Positions 8,287 through 16,843 of a stretch of DNA of 64,000 nt are shown here, piece after piece. The number at the start of each line of letters is the position of its first letter. Positions within the stretch are counted from its first letter, which is position 1. Origin of the DNA: Acidimicrobiia bacterium (lineage in GTDB: Bacteria > Actinomycetota > Acidimicrobiia > Spongiisociales > Spongiisociaceae); the NCBI GenBank assembly GCA_009841105.1, contig VXMM01000039.1:1-64000 (forward strand). The letters run 5' to 3'. The notes beneath the pieces are model-generated. The model ran no database searches. It was not told the DNA's origin and saw only the letters and a program-made list of their open reading frames with translations. The position numbers and the translations under genes are program-made.

Positions 8287-11200
8287 CTAAGGGGCTGCGG
8301 GTACGGTGCCGGCCGGGATCCGGTTCATATCACGTACCAGTGCCCTTGAGGACCCTCCCGGCGCCATGGTCACCCCGTACAGCGTGTCGGCCACCCGTAC
8401 CGTGGCCTGCTGGTGGGTGATAAGCAGCAGCTGGGAGCAAGATCGGAAGTCCTCCACCAGCCTCAGGAAACGGCCCAGGTTGGCTTCGTCGAGGGCGGCG
8501 TCCACCTCGTCGAGGATGTGGAAGGGACCGGGCCGGGCCTTGAAGACCGCGAACAGGAAGGCCAGCGCCGCCAGCGATCGCTCCCCTCCGGAAAGCAACG
8601 ACAGCTTGCCGACTTTCTTCCCGAAGGGCTGGGCTCGGATCTCGACGCCCGCCTCCAGCGGGTCTGACGACCCGCTCAGGATCAGCTCCCCGCTTCCGCC
8701 GGGGAAGAGGACCGAGAAGCAATCCCGGTAGTGGCGCGCAGTGTCGTCAAAGGTCTTCCTGAAGAGCTCGTGCATCTCGGTGTCGAGCGCGTCGATCGCC
8801 TTTCTTATCTCGGACCTGGCGTGCTCGATATCCCCTATCTGTTCGGTCAGGTGCCGGTATCGCAGGTCCAGCTCCCGGTACTCCTCGGCAGCGAGCCGGT
8901 CTACAGGACCCATCCGAGCCAGTTCCGTGGTGAGTTCCTTCACCCGGGGCTCGGCGCCGGGCCGCTGCTCAAGTGGCACTGTGGCAACCAGGGCCTCCTC
9001 CTTCGTGGAGTCCGTGTCCCTCCGGAGCCGTTCCGCAACCGACTCTTCGCGCATCCCGACCTCAGCGACCGCGATCTCGAGTCTGGTCAGGCGGCTCCGG
9101 GCGGATTCCTGCTCCTGGTCCAGGGCTGCCATGCGGGTGCGGAGCGTGCTCACCTCGCCGGTGGAGACCCTGGCCATCGCTCTCGACCGCTCACGGCGCT
9201 CGACGAGTTCCCCCAGACTGTGGCGTGCCACCTCCGCCATCCGCAGCGTCAAGCGCTCGATGTTGCTTGCATGCGCCAGACCTGCCTGCTCGGTGGTGGT
9301 GTCGATTCCATCCGTCAACCGTACGGTGACCGAGTCGACCCGGTCAGCCAGCAGGCGGCGCCGCTCGGCCGCCGCTCCCAGCGCCCGGATCGACTCCTCC
9401 CAAGCCGCGCGCGTCTCCGCTTGCCGGCGCTCGGCTGACGCCCGCTGCTCGGCCAGGATTTCGCTCGAATCACGGCCGGCCACTTGACTGTCCTCCGACT
9501 CGGCGACCAGCTCGCGCAGCTCCGCGAGGCGACGCCCGTTCCGTTCAGCCGAACGGCGGGCCGCGGCCGTACGCGTCTCCAGGCCGGCAATCTCCTCGCC
9601 CAGCCCACTCCGCGCCCGGCGATTGCGTTCCAGCGCGCCGGTCAGGTCCTCATGCCGTGATCGCAGCGCGGCGACCTCCGCCCGGACAGACTCGTCATCC
9701 CGGCGAGCCGCCTCCATCCGGACTCTGGCCTCGGCCTCGGCCTCGCGGGCGGCATCCATCTCCCGACCTGCCTCCTCGGCAGCCCGGCGTGCGGCGGCAA
9801 TCATGTTGGGCGATCCTGAATCCGGATCGGTCGGGTAGATGCCGAACCGGGTGACCAGATCACCCTCGACCGTCACCGCCCGCACTTCCGGCACCTTGCG
9901 TACGATCTCCCATCCTTGGCTCCAGTCGTCCACCACCAGGACGTCCCCGAGCAAGCCGGCCGCCAGACCTGACCGAGCCACCGGCCCGAGCTCGTCACGG
10001 AGCCTCTTCACCCCCCACCGGTCTGCCACCGAACGGGCCACCGACGCGCGCGGGTCGGCTTCCGGCACGACCAGGGGAACAGCCCCCTGCCCCCCGGTCT
10101 TGATCCCGGCAACCACCGCCCCGACCGATTCGTGGCCGTCCACCACCAGCGCCTCCGCCCACGCCCCCAACGCCGCCGCTACCGGAGCCACCAGCCGTTC
10201 GGGCACATCCAGGATTTCGATCAGCTCACCCAGCACTCCATCCGATGTCTTGATCCGGTCCTGGGCACGGGAGGACGCCCCGCCGCCGGCGGCCTTCAGC
10301 GCCTCCAGCCGGGCTCGTGCCGCCGCCCTACGGGTCTCGACCGACCTCAGCCGGTCCTCGCGCCGCCTCCACTCCGATTCTGTCCGCCGACGAGTCTCGG
10401 TCCGGTCCCGGCCCAGCCGTCTGGAGGACTCCAGCCGCTCCTCCACCGATGCGGCCTCCCGCGCCAACTGGTCGCCGAGGCGGGACTGTTGCGAGAGCCG
10501 TTCGCCGACCTCGTCCGCCGCCTGCAGGTAATCGGCAATCCGGCGAGCATCCTTGCGGGCCGCTACTTCGGTCTTCCTGAGTTCCGCCTTCATGATCGCC
10601 GGCTGGTTACCGGCGTGAAGCACCACATCCGCCGGTATGTCCCGTAGCCGATCCTCGGCCATACGCAGCTCGGATTCACAGCGCTCCGCATCCTGGCGAG
10701 CGTGCTCCTCCCGCAGGGTTGCCCGATCCAGGCGGGCGGACAGCTCGATAGCCTGGTCGTTGAGGCGCCGGTAGGTGGCCTCCATTTCCCCGATCCGGCC
10801 GGCCAACCCGCCGGCCCGCTCGTTCGCCACCCGGGCGATACCGCCTAGCCGAGCGGCGACCGCCCGCAGGTCGGCGATTCCTTCCCCGTAACGGTCCACC
10901 TCGGCCGCCAACGCCTCCGATCTATTCTCCGTGACCTCGATCCGCTCCCGGATCCGGCCCTGCTCGGACTCCTTCCCGGCGATCCGGGACTCGATGTCGG
11001 TCCGTTCCCGGTCCAGATCCTGGGCCCGCCGGGCCAGCCCACGGAGCTCCTCCCCGCCCAGCCAGAGGCGGAGCGAACGCAACTCGGAACGCAACTTGTC
11101 GTATCGCTCCGCGTTACGGACCTGTTTCCGCAGCGGTCGTTTCCGGCGGTCCAACTCCCTGACGATGTCCTGGACGCGTAACGAGTCGGCATCCGCCTGA

Positions 11201-11745
11201 TCGAGCCGGCGGATGGCCTTCGCCTTCCGGATCCGGTGCTTGCGGATCCCGGCCGCATCCTCGATGATCTCCCTCCGCTGCGCCGGATTACCTCCCAGGA
11301 CGGTGTCGAGCCTGCCCTGGCCCACGATCAGGTGCTGGCGCCTCCCCAGTCCGCTGTCGGAGAGCAGCTCCTGGATGTCGAGCAGGCGGCACGTGGCGCC
11401 GTTGATCTCGTACTCGGACGTACCGCCCTTGAAGAGCCGGCGGGTGACGGCGACCTCGTCGAGGTTGAGGGGCACGGTCCGGTCGGAATTGTCCATCACG
11501 AGCGTGACCTCCGCCCTCGAATGGGCGGGCCGGTCGGCTGTGCCCGCGAACACTACGTCGTCCATCTGGTCGGCGCGCAGCGCCTTGGTGAACTGGGTGC
11601 CCAGCACCCATGACACCGCGTCCACAATGTTCGACTTCCCGGTCCCGTTGGGTCCCACCACCACCGAAACGCCAGTACCGAACTCCAGGAGGGTCCGGTC
11701 GGCGAACGACTTGAAACCGAGCAGCTTTATCGACTTGAGACGCAA
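8287..11745 (-). CDS. smc: Chromosome segregation protein SMC
   Basis: A 1152-residue SMC ATPase that, with ScpA/ScpB, organises and segregates the chromosome. The N-terminal head has GFKSFADRT and the Walker A motif GPNGTGKSNIVDA. Two long coiled coils flank a hinge around residues 500-640 (GVLGELIEILDVPERL, followed by the Gly-rich hinge core). The C-terminal head has the ABC signature LLSGGERSLAALAFLFA and Walker B FHILDEVDAALDEAN. The start is TTG, giving MRLKSIKLLGFKSFA, which matches the family N-terminus; no in-frame ATG/GTG lies upstream and the SD (GGATG) is weak, so expression may be limited at initiation. It follows mutM at 106 nt. Confidence 0.97.
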   Translation of the reverse strand: MRLKSIKLLGFKSFADRTLLEFGTGVSVVVGPNGTGKSNIVDAVSWVLGTQFTKALRADQMDDVVFAGTADRPAHSRAEVTLVMDNSDRTVPLNLDEVAVTRRLFKGGTSEYEINGATCRLLDIQELLSDSGLGRRQHLIVGQGRLDTVLGGNPAQRREIIEDAAGIRKHRIRKAKAIRRLDQADADSLRVQDIVRELDRRKRPLRKQVRNAERYDKLRSELRSLRLWLGGEELRGLARRAQDLDRERTDIESRIAGKESEQGRIRERIEVTENRSEALAAEVDRYGEGIADLRAVAARLGGIARVANERAGGLAGRIGEMEATYRRLNDQAIELSARLDRATLREEHARQDAERCESELRMAEDRLRDIPADVVLHAGNQPAIMKAELRKTEVAARKDARRIADYLQAADEVGERLSQQSRLGDQLAREAASVEERLESSRRLGRDRTETRRRTESEWRRREDRLRSVETRRAAARARLEALKAAGGGASSRAQDRIKTSDGVLGELIEILDVPERLVAPVAAALGAWAEALVVDGHESVGAVVAGIKTGGQGAVPLVVPEADPRASVARSVADRWGVKRLRDELGPVARSGLAAGLLGDVLVVDDWSQGWEIVRKVPEVRAVTVEGDLVTRFGIYPTDPDSGSPNMIAAARRAAEEAGREMDAAREAEAEARVRMEAARRDDESVRAEVAALRSRHEDLTGALERNRRARSGLGEEIAGLETRTAAARRSAERNGRRLAELRELVAESEDSQVAGRDSSEILAEQRASAERRQAETRAAWEESIRALGAAAERRRLLADRVDSVTVRLTDGIDTTTEQAGLAHASNIERLTLRMAEVARHSLGELVERRERSRAMARVSTGEVSTLRTRMAALDQEQESARSRLTRLEIAVAEVGMREESVAERLRRDTDSTKEEALVATVPLEQRPGAEPRVKELTTELARMGPVDRLAAEEYRELDLRYRHLTEQIGDIEHARSEIRKAIDALDTEMHELFRKTFDDTARHYRDCFSVLFPGGSGELILSGSSDPLEAGVEIRAQPFGKKVGKLSLLSGGERSLAALAFLFAVFKARPGPFHILDEVDAALDEANLGRFLRLVEDFRSCSQLLLITHQQATVRVADTLYGVTMAPGGSSRALVRDMNRIPAGTVPAAP

Positions 11746-11851
11746 GTCACATCCATGTGATTCGAGTGAAAGCGAGTTTAGCGGTACTCACCGGGAATCT
11801 GTGGTTCACGCCGCTTCACCAGAGCCGAGGATCCTCTGACGGGGACAGTTG

Positions 11852-12682
11852 TCAGGCCTGGCAGGCCGGGCACCGGTGGGAAGACCGGCCGTTGATCCTT
11901 TCTTTCACAATCGGGGCGCCGCAGCGCCGGCACGGCTTTCCTCCCCGCCCGTACACCGACAGGTACTCAAGGTGCCGGCCGGCCCTCCCGTCCGGGAGCA
12001 GGTAGGCCAGGTCGTCAAGGGACGTTCCCCCGTGCTCGAGACCGTCGGCCAGCACCCGCCTTATGGCCGAGCGTATGGCACCCATCTCAACCAGGGTCAG
12101 CGAACCGGCCGGACGGTCACCGCTGATGCCCGCCTGGAACAACACCTCGTCGGCGTATATGTTGCCGAGGCCGGCCAGGTAGCGCTGGTCCAGCAGCAAG
12201 GTTTTGGTGGCCACCCGGCGACCCGCCGCCTTCGATGCCATCTCGCGGGCCGGGGGGAGTGCGGTCAGGGCGTCGGGCCCGAGGCGGGCGATGCTCGACG
12301 CGGCCAACTCCTCCGGCGTGAGCACCGCGGTGAAGCCGAAGGTCCTCGGATCCACCATCCTGACCTCGTGGCAGGCATCCGTCTGGACCACGACCCGCGT
12401 GTGGATGTGTACGGGCGCCGCGCGATCGCTGACCGACATCCGGCCCGACATGCCCAGGTGGAAGACCCAGGTCAAGTCCTCCCCCACCTCGATGAGCAGG
12501 AACTTCCCCCTGCGGCGCAACCGGCCCACCACCTTGCCTGCCAGCCGGGTCACGAAGTCCGCCGGATCCGGTTGCCGCCGCAGCATCCGGGAATGGAGTA
12601 CCTCCACCGCCAGCACGGGACGGCCGGTCAGGGCCGGTACGAGCCCGCGACGGGTGGTCTCGACTTCGGGGAGTTCAGGCAC
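11852..12682 (-). CDS. mutM: Formamidopyrimidine-DNA glycosylase
   Basis: Base-excision repair glycosylase/AP lyase that removes 8-oxoguanine and ring-opened purines. The 276-residue protein begins PELPEVETTRRGL, so the catalytic Pro2 and Glu3 are present; the conserved lysine lies in RRRGKFLLIEV. The helix-two-turn-helix region includes LAGLGNIYADEVLFQAGI and the C-terminal zinc finger is CRRCGAPIV...HRCPAC. It lies 15 nt after rnc, a pairing seen widely in bacteria, and precedes smc. Confidence 0.97.
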   Translation of the reverse strand: MPELPEVETTRRGLVPALTGRPVLAVEVLHSRMLRRQPDPADFVTRLAGKVVGRLRRRGKFLLIEVGEDLTWVFHLGMSGRMSVSDRAAPVHIHTRVVVQTDACHEVRMVDPRTFGFTAVLTPEELAASSIARLGPDALTALPPAREMASKAAGRRVATKTLLLDQRYLAGLGNIYADEVLFQAGISGDRPAGSLTLVEMGAIRSAIRRVLADGLEHGGTSLDDLAYLLPDGRAGRHLEYLSVYGRGGKPCRRCGAPIVKERINGRSSHRCPACQA

Positions 12683-12697
12683 CCAACTAGTGGCCGG

Positions 12698-13375
12698 CTA
12701 GCTGTCCAGCTTGCCGAGCGCTTGGCGGGCGGCCGACTGCTCGGCCTCTCGCTTGGATCGTCCCGACCCGGACCCCAACTCCTCGTCCCCGACCGAGACC
12801 CGGGCGGTGAACAGCTTCTCGTGATCGGGTCCGGCGCCGGTGACCGTGTACCGCACCTCGTGCGCGGCGCTCCCCAATTCCACGTTCAGGCGGCTCTTGT
12901 AGTCACTCCGGCCAGGCGACTCGGCCTCGGTCGTGATGCGCTCCTCCCAGATACGCATGATCAGGTCGCGGGCTGCGCCCAGACCGCCATCGAGATAGAT
13001 GGCGCCGATGACGGCTTCCATGGCGTCGGCCAGGATGGAGGGCTTGGTCCTGCCACCTGTTGCCTCCTCGCCCTTGTCGAGAGCCAGGTACCGGCCCAGG
13101 CCCAACCCGTCGGCCATCCGGTGGAGGACGTCCCTGTTGACCACTGACGCCCGGAGCTTGGCCATCTGCCCCTCGGACAGGCCGGGGTATTCGTGGAAGA
13201 TGAAATCGGTGACCACGAGCTGCAGGATGGTGTCGCCCAGAAACTCCAGACGCTCGTTGGAAGGTCCCTCACCGGTCTCGGCAACCCAGGACCGGTGACG
13301 CAGGGCCTGGTCCAGATGGCCGGGATCGCGGAAGCGGTAATCGAGGGCCGACTCGAGGCCACGCCTCCCGGTCAC
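12698..13375 (-). CDS. rnc: Ribonuclease III
   Basis: Double-strand-specific endoribonuclease for rRNA and mRNA processing, 225 residues. The RNase III signature NERLEFLGDTILQLV is near residue 40, the second metal-binding segment is DAMEAVIGAIYLDGG near 110, and a double-stranded RNA-binding domain fills the C-terminus (DYKSRLNVELG to SKREAEQSAARQAL). A longer reading frame starts inside plsX; I chose the GTG whose TGA overlap with the plsX stop (GTGA) matches the many coupled starts in this cluster. The order plsX-rnc-mutM-smc is a classic conserved group. Confidence 0.95.
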   Translation of the reverse strand: MTGRRGLESALDYRFRDPGHLDQALRHRSWVAETGEGPSNERLEFLGDTILQLVVTDFIFHEYPGLSEGQMAKLRASVVNRDVLHRMADGLGLGRYLALDKGEEATGGRTKPSILADAMEAVIGAIYLDGGLGAARDLIMRIWEERITTEAESPGRSDYKSRLNVELGSAAHEVRYTVTGAGPDHEKLFTARVSVGDEELGSGSGRSKREAEQSAARQALGKLDS

Positions 13376-14352
13376 GAGCGGGCCAGCCCCCGCTCCATCC
13401 GCTCGGCCAGGCCGCCCTTGACGCCTTCGACAGCCAGCCGGACGGCGTTCAGGACGGCGTTCCGTGACGACGATCCATGCCCGATCACCACGCCGGCCCT
13501 GGTTCCGAGAAGATAAGCCCCGCCGGCGCACAACTCAGGATCGACCATCATCCGCACCTCTTCGATGATCCTCGCCATCTTTCCGGGACTGCTCCCGGGG
13601 TGGCGTCCGAAAGCACCGCGAACCAGGTTGAGGACCAGACCAGCCGTCCCCTCCATAGCCTTGAGTACCACGTTGCCGGTGAAACCGTCCGTGACCACGA
13701 CATCGGCCACGTCCCCGGGAATATCCCCTCCCTCGATGTTGCCCACGAAGTTCACCGGGGCTTCCTCCAGCAGACCGAAGGCGGATCGCTCCACCTCACG
13801 ACCCTTGGAAGGCTCCTCGCCGATGTTCAGCAAGCCCACCCGAGGCCGGTCGATCCCGTAGACGATCTCGGCCACCAGCGCGCCCATGACCGCGAACCGG
13901 ACCAGGTGAACCGGCTTCACCTCTAGGTTGGCCCCCGCATCGAGTATCAGAGTCGGGAGTCCGGTCGCACGGGGGATCGGTGTGGCGATAGCAGGACGCT
14001 GGACACCTTCCAGGCGCCCGATCACGATGGAGGCCGCGGTCATGGTCGCGCCGGTAGATCCGGCCGATACCAGGGCGTCGGCATCGCCGGACGCCACCAA
14101 CCGGGCGGCCACCATGATCGAGGACCGAGGCTTGTCCCGCACCGCCTTGGCGGGGTCCTCGCCCATCCCCACCACGTCCGGCGCGTGGACCACCTCGACG
14201 TCGGCGCCGGCCGCGACCAGCTCAGGCTTGATGACCTCCCTGTCCCCCACCAGGACCAACTCGTGCCCCGCCCCGGCGGCCATGACCGCTCCGGCCACGA
14301 TCTCGGGAGGGCCGCGATCCGTACCCATGACGTCGACAGCTATCCGTGCCAT
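13372..14352 (-). CDS. plsX: Phosphate acyltransferase PlsX
   Basis: Makes acyl-phosphate from acyl-ACP for PlsY, the first committed supply step of phospholipid synthesis; a peripheral membrane enzyme. The 326-residue protein begins MARIAVDVMGTDRGP and has the family stretches ALVSAGSTGATM, LDAGAN, GLLNIGEEPSKG, NFVGNIEGGDI, VVTDGFTGNVVLKA and GAYLLGTRAGVVIGHGSS. The ATG at 14352 has GAGGAGG seven bases upstream; a start further upstream adds non-homologous residues. It lies downstream of rpmF and DUF177, as in many bacteria where fatty-acid and ribosomal genes are grouped. Confidence 0.96.
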   Translation of the reverse strand: MARIAVDVMGTDRGPPEIVAGAVMAAGAGHELVLVGDREVIKPELVAAGADVEVVHAPDVVGMGEDPAKAVRDKPRSSIMVAARLVASGDADALVSAGSTGATMTAASIVIGRLEGVQRPAIATPIPRATGLPTLILDAGANLEVKPVHLVRFAVMGALVAEIVYGIDRPRVGLLNIGEEPSKGREVERSAFGLLEEAPVNFVGNIEGGDIPGDVADVVVTDGFTGNVVLKAMEGTAGLVLNLVRGAFGRHPGSSPGKMARIIEEVRMMVDPELCAGGAYLLGTRAGVVIGHGSSSRNAVLNAVRLAVEGVKGGLAERMERGLARS

Positions 14353-14436
14353 GGGGTCCTCCTCGTGGTCCGCCTGCGGAATGGCGGTGTGGTATGTCCC
14401 ACCGCCCAAGACTATCGGCGCTGGCCCGTACCGGTC

Positions 14437-14628
14437 TCAGGCGTAGGTTTCCACCACCGTTCGATCACGATATGTCCCGCAACCGCCCGGACCGGTACAG
14501 GCGCGGTGCGGCAGTCTCGGGCTTCCGCAGCGAGGGCAGATGACCGTGCGAATCGGGCGCATCTTCATAGCCTCCGCCTTCCGCCGGCGGGTGCGGGAAC
14601 GCGACATCTTCTTCTTGGGTACTGCCAT
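14437..14628 (-). CDS. rpmF: 50S ribosomal protein L32
   Basis: A 63-residue L32 with the typical start MAVPKKKMSRSRTRRR and a C-terminal zinc ribbon. The first cysteine pair is C31-P-R-C34 and the LPHR linker is intact. The second pair, C44 and C50, is separated by five residues (TGPGG) rather than the usual two, which would enlarge the zinc knuckle. The gene sits between DUF177 and plsX, the standard arrangement. A zinc-independent paralogue was not seen in the window. Confidence 0.95.
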   Translation of the reverse strand: MAVPKKKMSRSRTRRRKAEAMKMRPIRTVICPRCGSPRLPHRACTGPGGCGTYRDRTVVETYA

Positions 14629-14675
14629 GACAAACCTCTTGGATCATGGACGGAAGGATCCGCCCTCTCTACCGA

Positions 14676-15191
14676 TCACGCCGTCTCGAACGGGACCTCC
14701 AGCAGGGCTTCCAGCGTGGCGAACGGAGACTCTCGAGACTCGGAGTGCCCCTCGCAGGAACCCTCGTTCAGATCGGCGCCGCACACGGGACAAAGACCCC
14801 GGCAGGACTCTGAGCATAGCGGTACCAGCGGCACGGACAGGCATAGCTCATCGTGGAGGGCGCCGGAGAGGTCGATGTCACCCTCCTGGCCGATCGTCGG
14901 CATGTCGTCCCGGGCGTCCTCGCCGTAGACCTGGCGAACCGGAGCCCTGGCTTCGAAGCCGACCCGATCCAGGCACCGGTTGCACCGGAGCACCATCTCC
15001 GCACTGGCGACGCCGCTGACCCATACGCCGCCGGCCATCGCCTCGAGGCGGAGGTCCGCCGTGACCGGACCGCACCGCTCGACCTGATCCAGTGCCAACT
15101 CCACCTGCCCGGCCACGGTGACCTGCCGAGTGGAACCGGGACGGCGGACCAGACGGGATACGTTGACCACGAAGGTGTTCATGGAGCTCAT
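14676..15191 (-). CDS. DUF177 (YceD-like) protein
   Basis: A 171-residue member of the DUF177 family, which is almost always encoded directly before rpmF and is linked to large-subunit or 23S rRNA biogenesis in other bacteria. Visible features are the LRCNRCLDRV cysteine pair in the middle and, near the C-terminus, PLCSESCRGLCPVCGADLNEG, a cysteine-rich end that probably binds a metal. Two ATG codons (residues 1 and 4) are possible starts. The gene is 31 nt downstream of the DivIVA-like gene and 47 nt before rpmF, so it is probably in the same transcript. Confidence 0.85.
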   Translation of the reverse strand: MSSMNTFVVNVSRLVRRPGSTRQVTVAGQVELALDQVERCGPVTADLRLEAMAGGVWVSGVASAEMVLRCNRCLDRVGFEARAPVRQVYGEDARDDMPTIGQEGDIDLSGALHDELCLSVPLVPLCSESCRGLCPVCGADLNEGSCEGHSESRESPFATLEALLEVPFETA

Positions 15192-15222
15192 CGAATACCG
15201 GTTCTGTTGTGGCGGAGTCGCC

Positions 15223-15744
15223 CTACCCGATCGAGCGGGTCTGGTGGAGCTCGGACCGCATGGAGCGCACCTGGTCGAGCACTCTCATCAGCACGTCCTC
15301 GAGCCGCGAAAGACGATCCTCCGCATAGTCCTCCGCCTCCAACCGGATCCGATGGGACGTGTCCTCGGCCCGGCGGACCAGGATGTTGGCCTCCTCGGTG
15401 GCTTCGGCGATGATGTTGGTGTTCGACACCATCTCCTTGGCCTGGTGGCGGGCTCGCTCGATCACCTCCCGGGCCCTCTCGTTGGTACGGGCGATGAAGG
15501 TATCACGCTCCCGCACCATCCATCGGGCCTGCCGCATCTCCTCCGGTAGCCGCTCCGCCAGGAGATCGAGAACGGTCAGCATCTGCTCCCGATCGATCAG
15601 CACCTTGCCCCCCGGAATGGCCTTGGCCTCCGACAGCGCCATGACCAGTTCCGAGATCAGGTCGTTCAACTCTCCCACCGTCGCGGGCGGAGTCAGGGCG
15701 GCCGCCTCCTGCCCACCGGCCTCAGGTTCATGATCACGGATCAT
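15223..15744 (-). CDS. DivIVA-like coiled-coil protein
   Basis: A 173-residue acidic/basic coiled-coil protein. After a short low-complexity N-terminus it has a compact segment (residues ~25-60, VGELNDLISELVMALSEA) and then an almost continuous helix from ~65 to the C-terminus rich in E, R and A. Such proteins occur between coaD and DUF177/rpmF in actinobacteria and are annotated as DivIVA- or ATP-synthase-b-like; their role, perhaps in membrane or cell-pole organisation, is not established. The ATG overlaps the coaD stop by 4 nt (ATGA). No transmembrane helix is visible. Confidence 0.75.
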   Translation of the reverse strand: MIRDHEPEAGGQEAAALTPPATVGELNDLISELVMALSEAKAIPGGKVLIDREQMLTVLDLLAERLPEEMRQARWMVRERDTFIARTNERAREVIERARHQAKEMVSNTNIIAEATEEANILVRRAEDTSHRIRLEAEDYAEDRLSRLEDVLMRVLDQVRSMRSELHQTRSIG

Positions 15745-16223
15745 TCTGACCACCGTTCTTTCATCAGCTCTGCTACGCGTCCGGGGACCAGGCCGGACAC
15801 CGCCCCGCCCAAGCTCCCGACTTCCTTCACCAACGACGAGGAAAGATAGGCATGTTCGGGGCTGGTGGGGATAAACACCGTATCGATGCCCGCCAACCCG
15901 TGGTTCATCTGGGCCATCTGGAGCTCGTAGTCGAAGTCCGAAACGGCCCGGAGCCCCTTGACGATCACGTCCACCCCTTGTGCCCTGGCAAATTCGACCA
16001 GCAACCCGTCGAAGGCGACCACCTCCGCCCTGGGTTCTGTGCCAAGCAGTTCCTGGAGCATCTCAACCCGCTCCCCGGACGAGAACATAGGCTGCTTGGA
16101 CACGTTGCGGATGACGGCCACCACCACCGTCTCGAACAGGGACAGGCTCCGCCGGATCACGTCCATGTGACCGTTGGTGGGCGGATCGAAGCTACCGGGG
16201 CAGACCGCCTTTGCCACCCTCAT
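15741..16223 (-). CDS. coaD: Phosphopantetheine adenylyltransferase
   Basis: Fourth step of coenzyme A synthesis: 4'-phosphopantetheine plus ATP to dephospho-CoA. The 160-residue protein shows CPGSFDPPTNGHMDVIRR with the nucleotidyltransferase TxGH motif (here TNGH), VIVKGLRAVSDFDYELQMA and the C-terminal YLSSSLVKEVGSLGG. The ATG at 16223 gives the usual N-terminus MRVAKAVCPGSFDP; upstream in-frame residues do not belong to the family. It lies 34 nt after rsmD, a very common pair. Confidence 0.96.
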   Translation of the reverse strand: MRVAKAVCPGSFDPPTNGHMDVIRRSLSLFETVVVAVIRNVSKQPMFSSGERVEMLQELLGTEPRAEVVAFDGLLVEFARAQGVDVIVKGLRAVSDFDYELQMAQMNHGLAGIDTVFIPTSPEHAYLSSSLVKEVGSLGGAVSGLVPGRVAELMKERWSE

Positions 16224-16257
16224 CACCTCGCCGTTTCTCGCGGTTCTTGGGGTAAAT

Positions 16258-16830
16258 CTAACCGGAACCCGGGCGGATCTTCTCATAGCGCCATATCCGG
16301 GCGGTTCCGTAGGTACGCGTCCGGACCAGCCGGAGCCCCGGCGCCTCGGGCCGGTGTTCCCCCAGCCGCCGATGGAGCACCAACGAACCCCGGTGACCGA
16401 GCAATCGCGCCGCGGCCGCCAGCTGTTGTTCGACCCCCGTGATCGGAAGCTCGTACGGGGGATCCACGAACACCAGCGTGAACCGGACGGACGGACCGCT
16501 CGGATGGTCGGCGGTCGCCGAGGCTAGATAGCCGTCGACGCTCCGGGCAACCACCTCGCCCCCCAGTCCCAGCGCGCCGACATTGGCCCGTAGGGCCCGC
16601 AGGGCAGCTCGATCCCGCTCCACGAACACCGCCGTGGCCGCGCCCCGGCTGAGCGCCTCCAGCCCGAGCGAACCGGTTCCTGCGTACAGGTCGAGGACAT
16701 CGGCGCCCGGAAGGGCGGCCGCGATCGACGAGAAGACCGCCTCGCGGGCGCGTCCGGTCATCGGACGTGTACCCGAGCCGGGAGGCGCCTTGAGGATCCT
16801 CCCCTTCGCAATGCCGGCGATGATCCTCAT
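16258..16830 (-). CDS. rsmD: 16S rRNA (guanine966-N2)-methyltransferase
   Basis: SAM-dependent methyltransferase that modifies G966 of 16S rRNA. The 190-residue protein starts MRIIAGIAKGRILKAP, has the SAM-binding loop VLDLYAGTGSLGLEALSRGA, the acidic FVERD and the catalytic FVDPPYE motif (DPPY). A longer in-frame reading overlaps recG and is not homologous. It begins 13 nt after recG, so the two are probably co-transcribed. Confidence 0.94.
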   Translation of the reverse strand: MRIIAGIAKGRILKAPPGSGTRPMTGRAREAVFSSIAAALPGADVLDLYAGTGSLGLEALSRGAATAVFVERDRAALRALRANVGALGLGGEVVARSVDGYLASATADHPSGPSVRFTLVFVDPPYELPITGVEQQLAAAARLLGHRGSLVLHRRLGEHRPEAPGLRLVRTRTYGTARIWRYEKIRPGSG

Positions 16831-16843
16831 GGCCTGCGTGGCA

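Noticed and set aside
11849-13147. Plus-strand open frame of ~430 codons
   Set aside because: Antisense to mutM and rnc; composition is His/Gln/Gly-rich as expected for a shadow frame.
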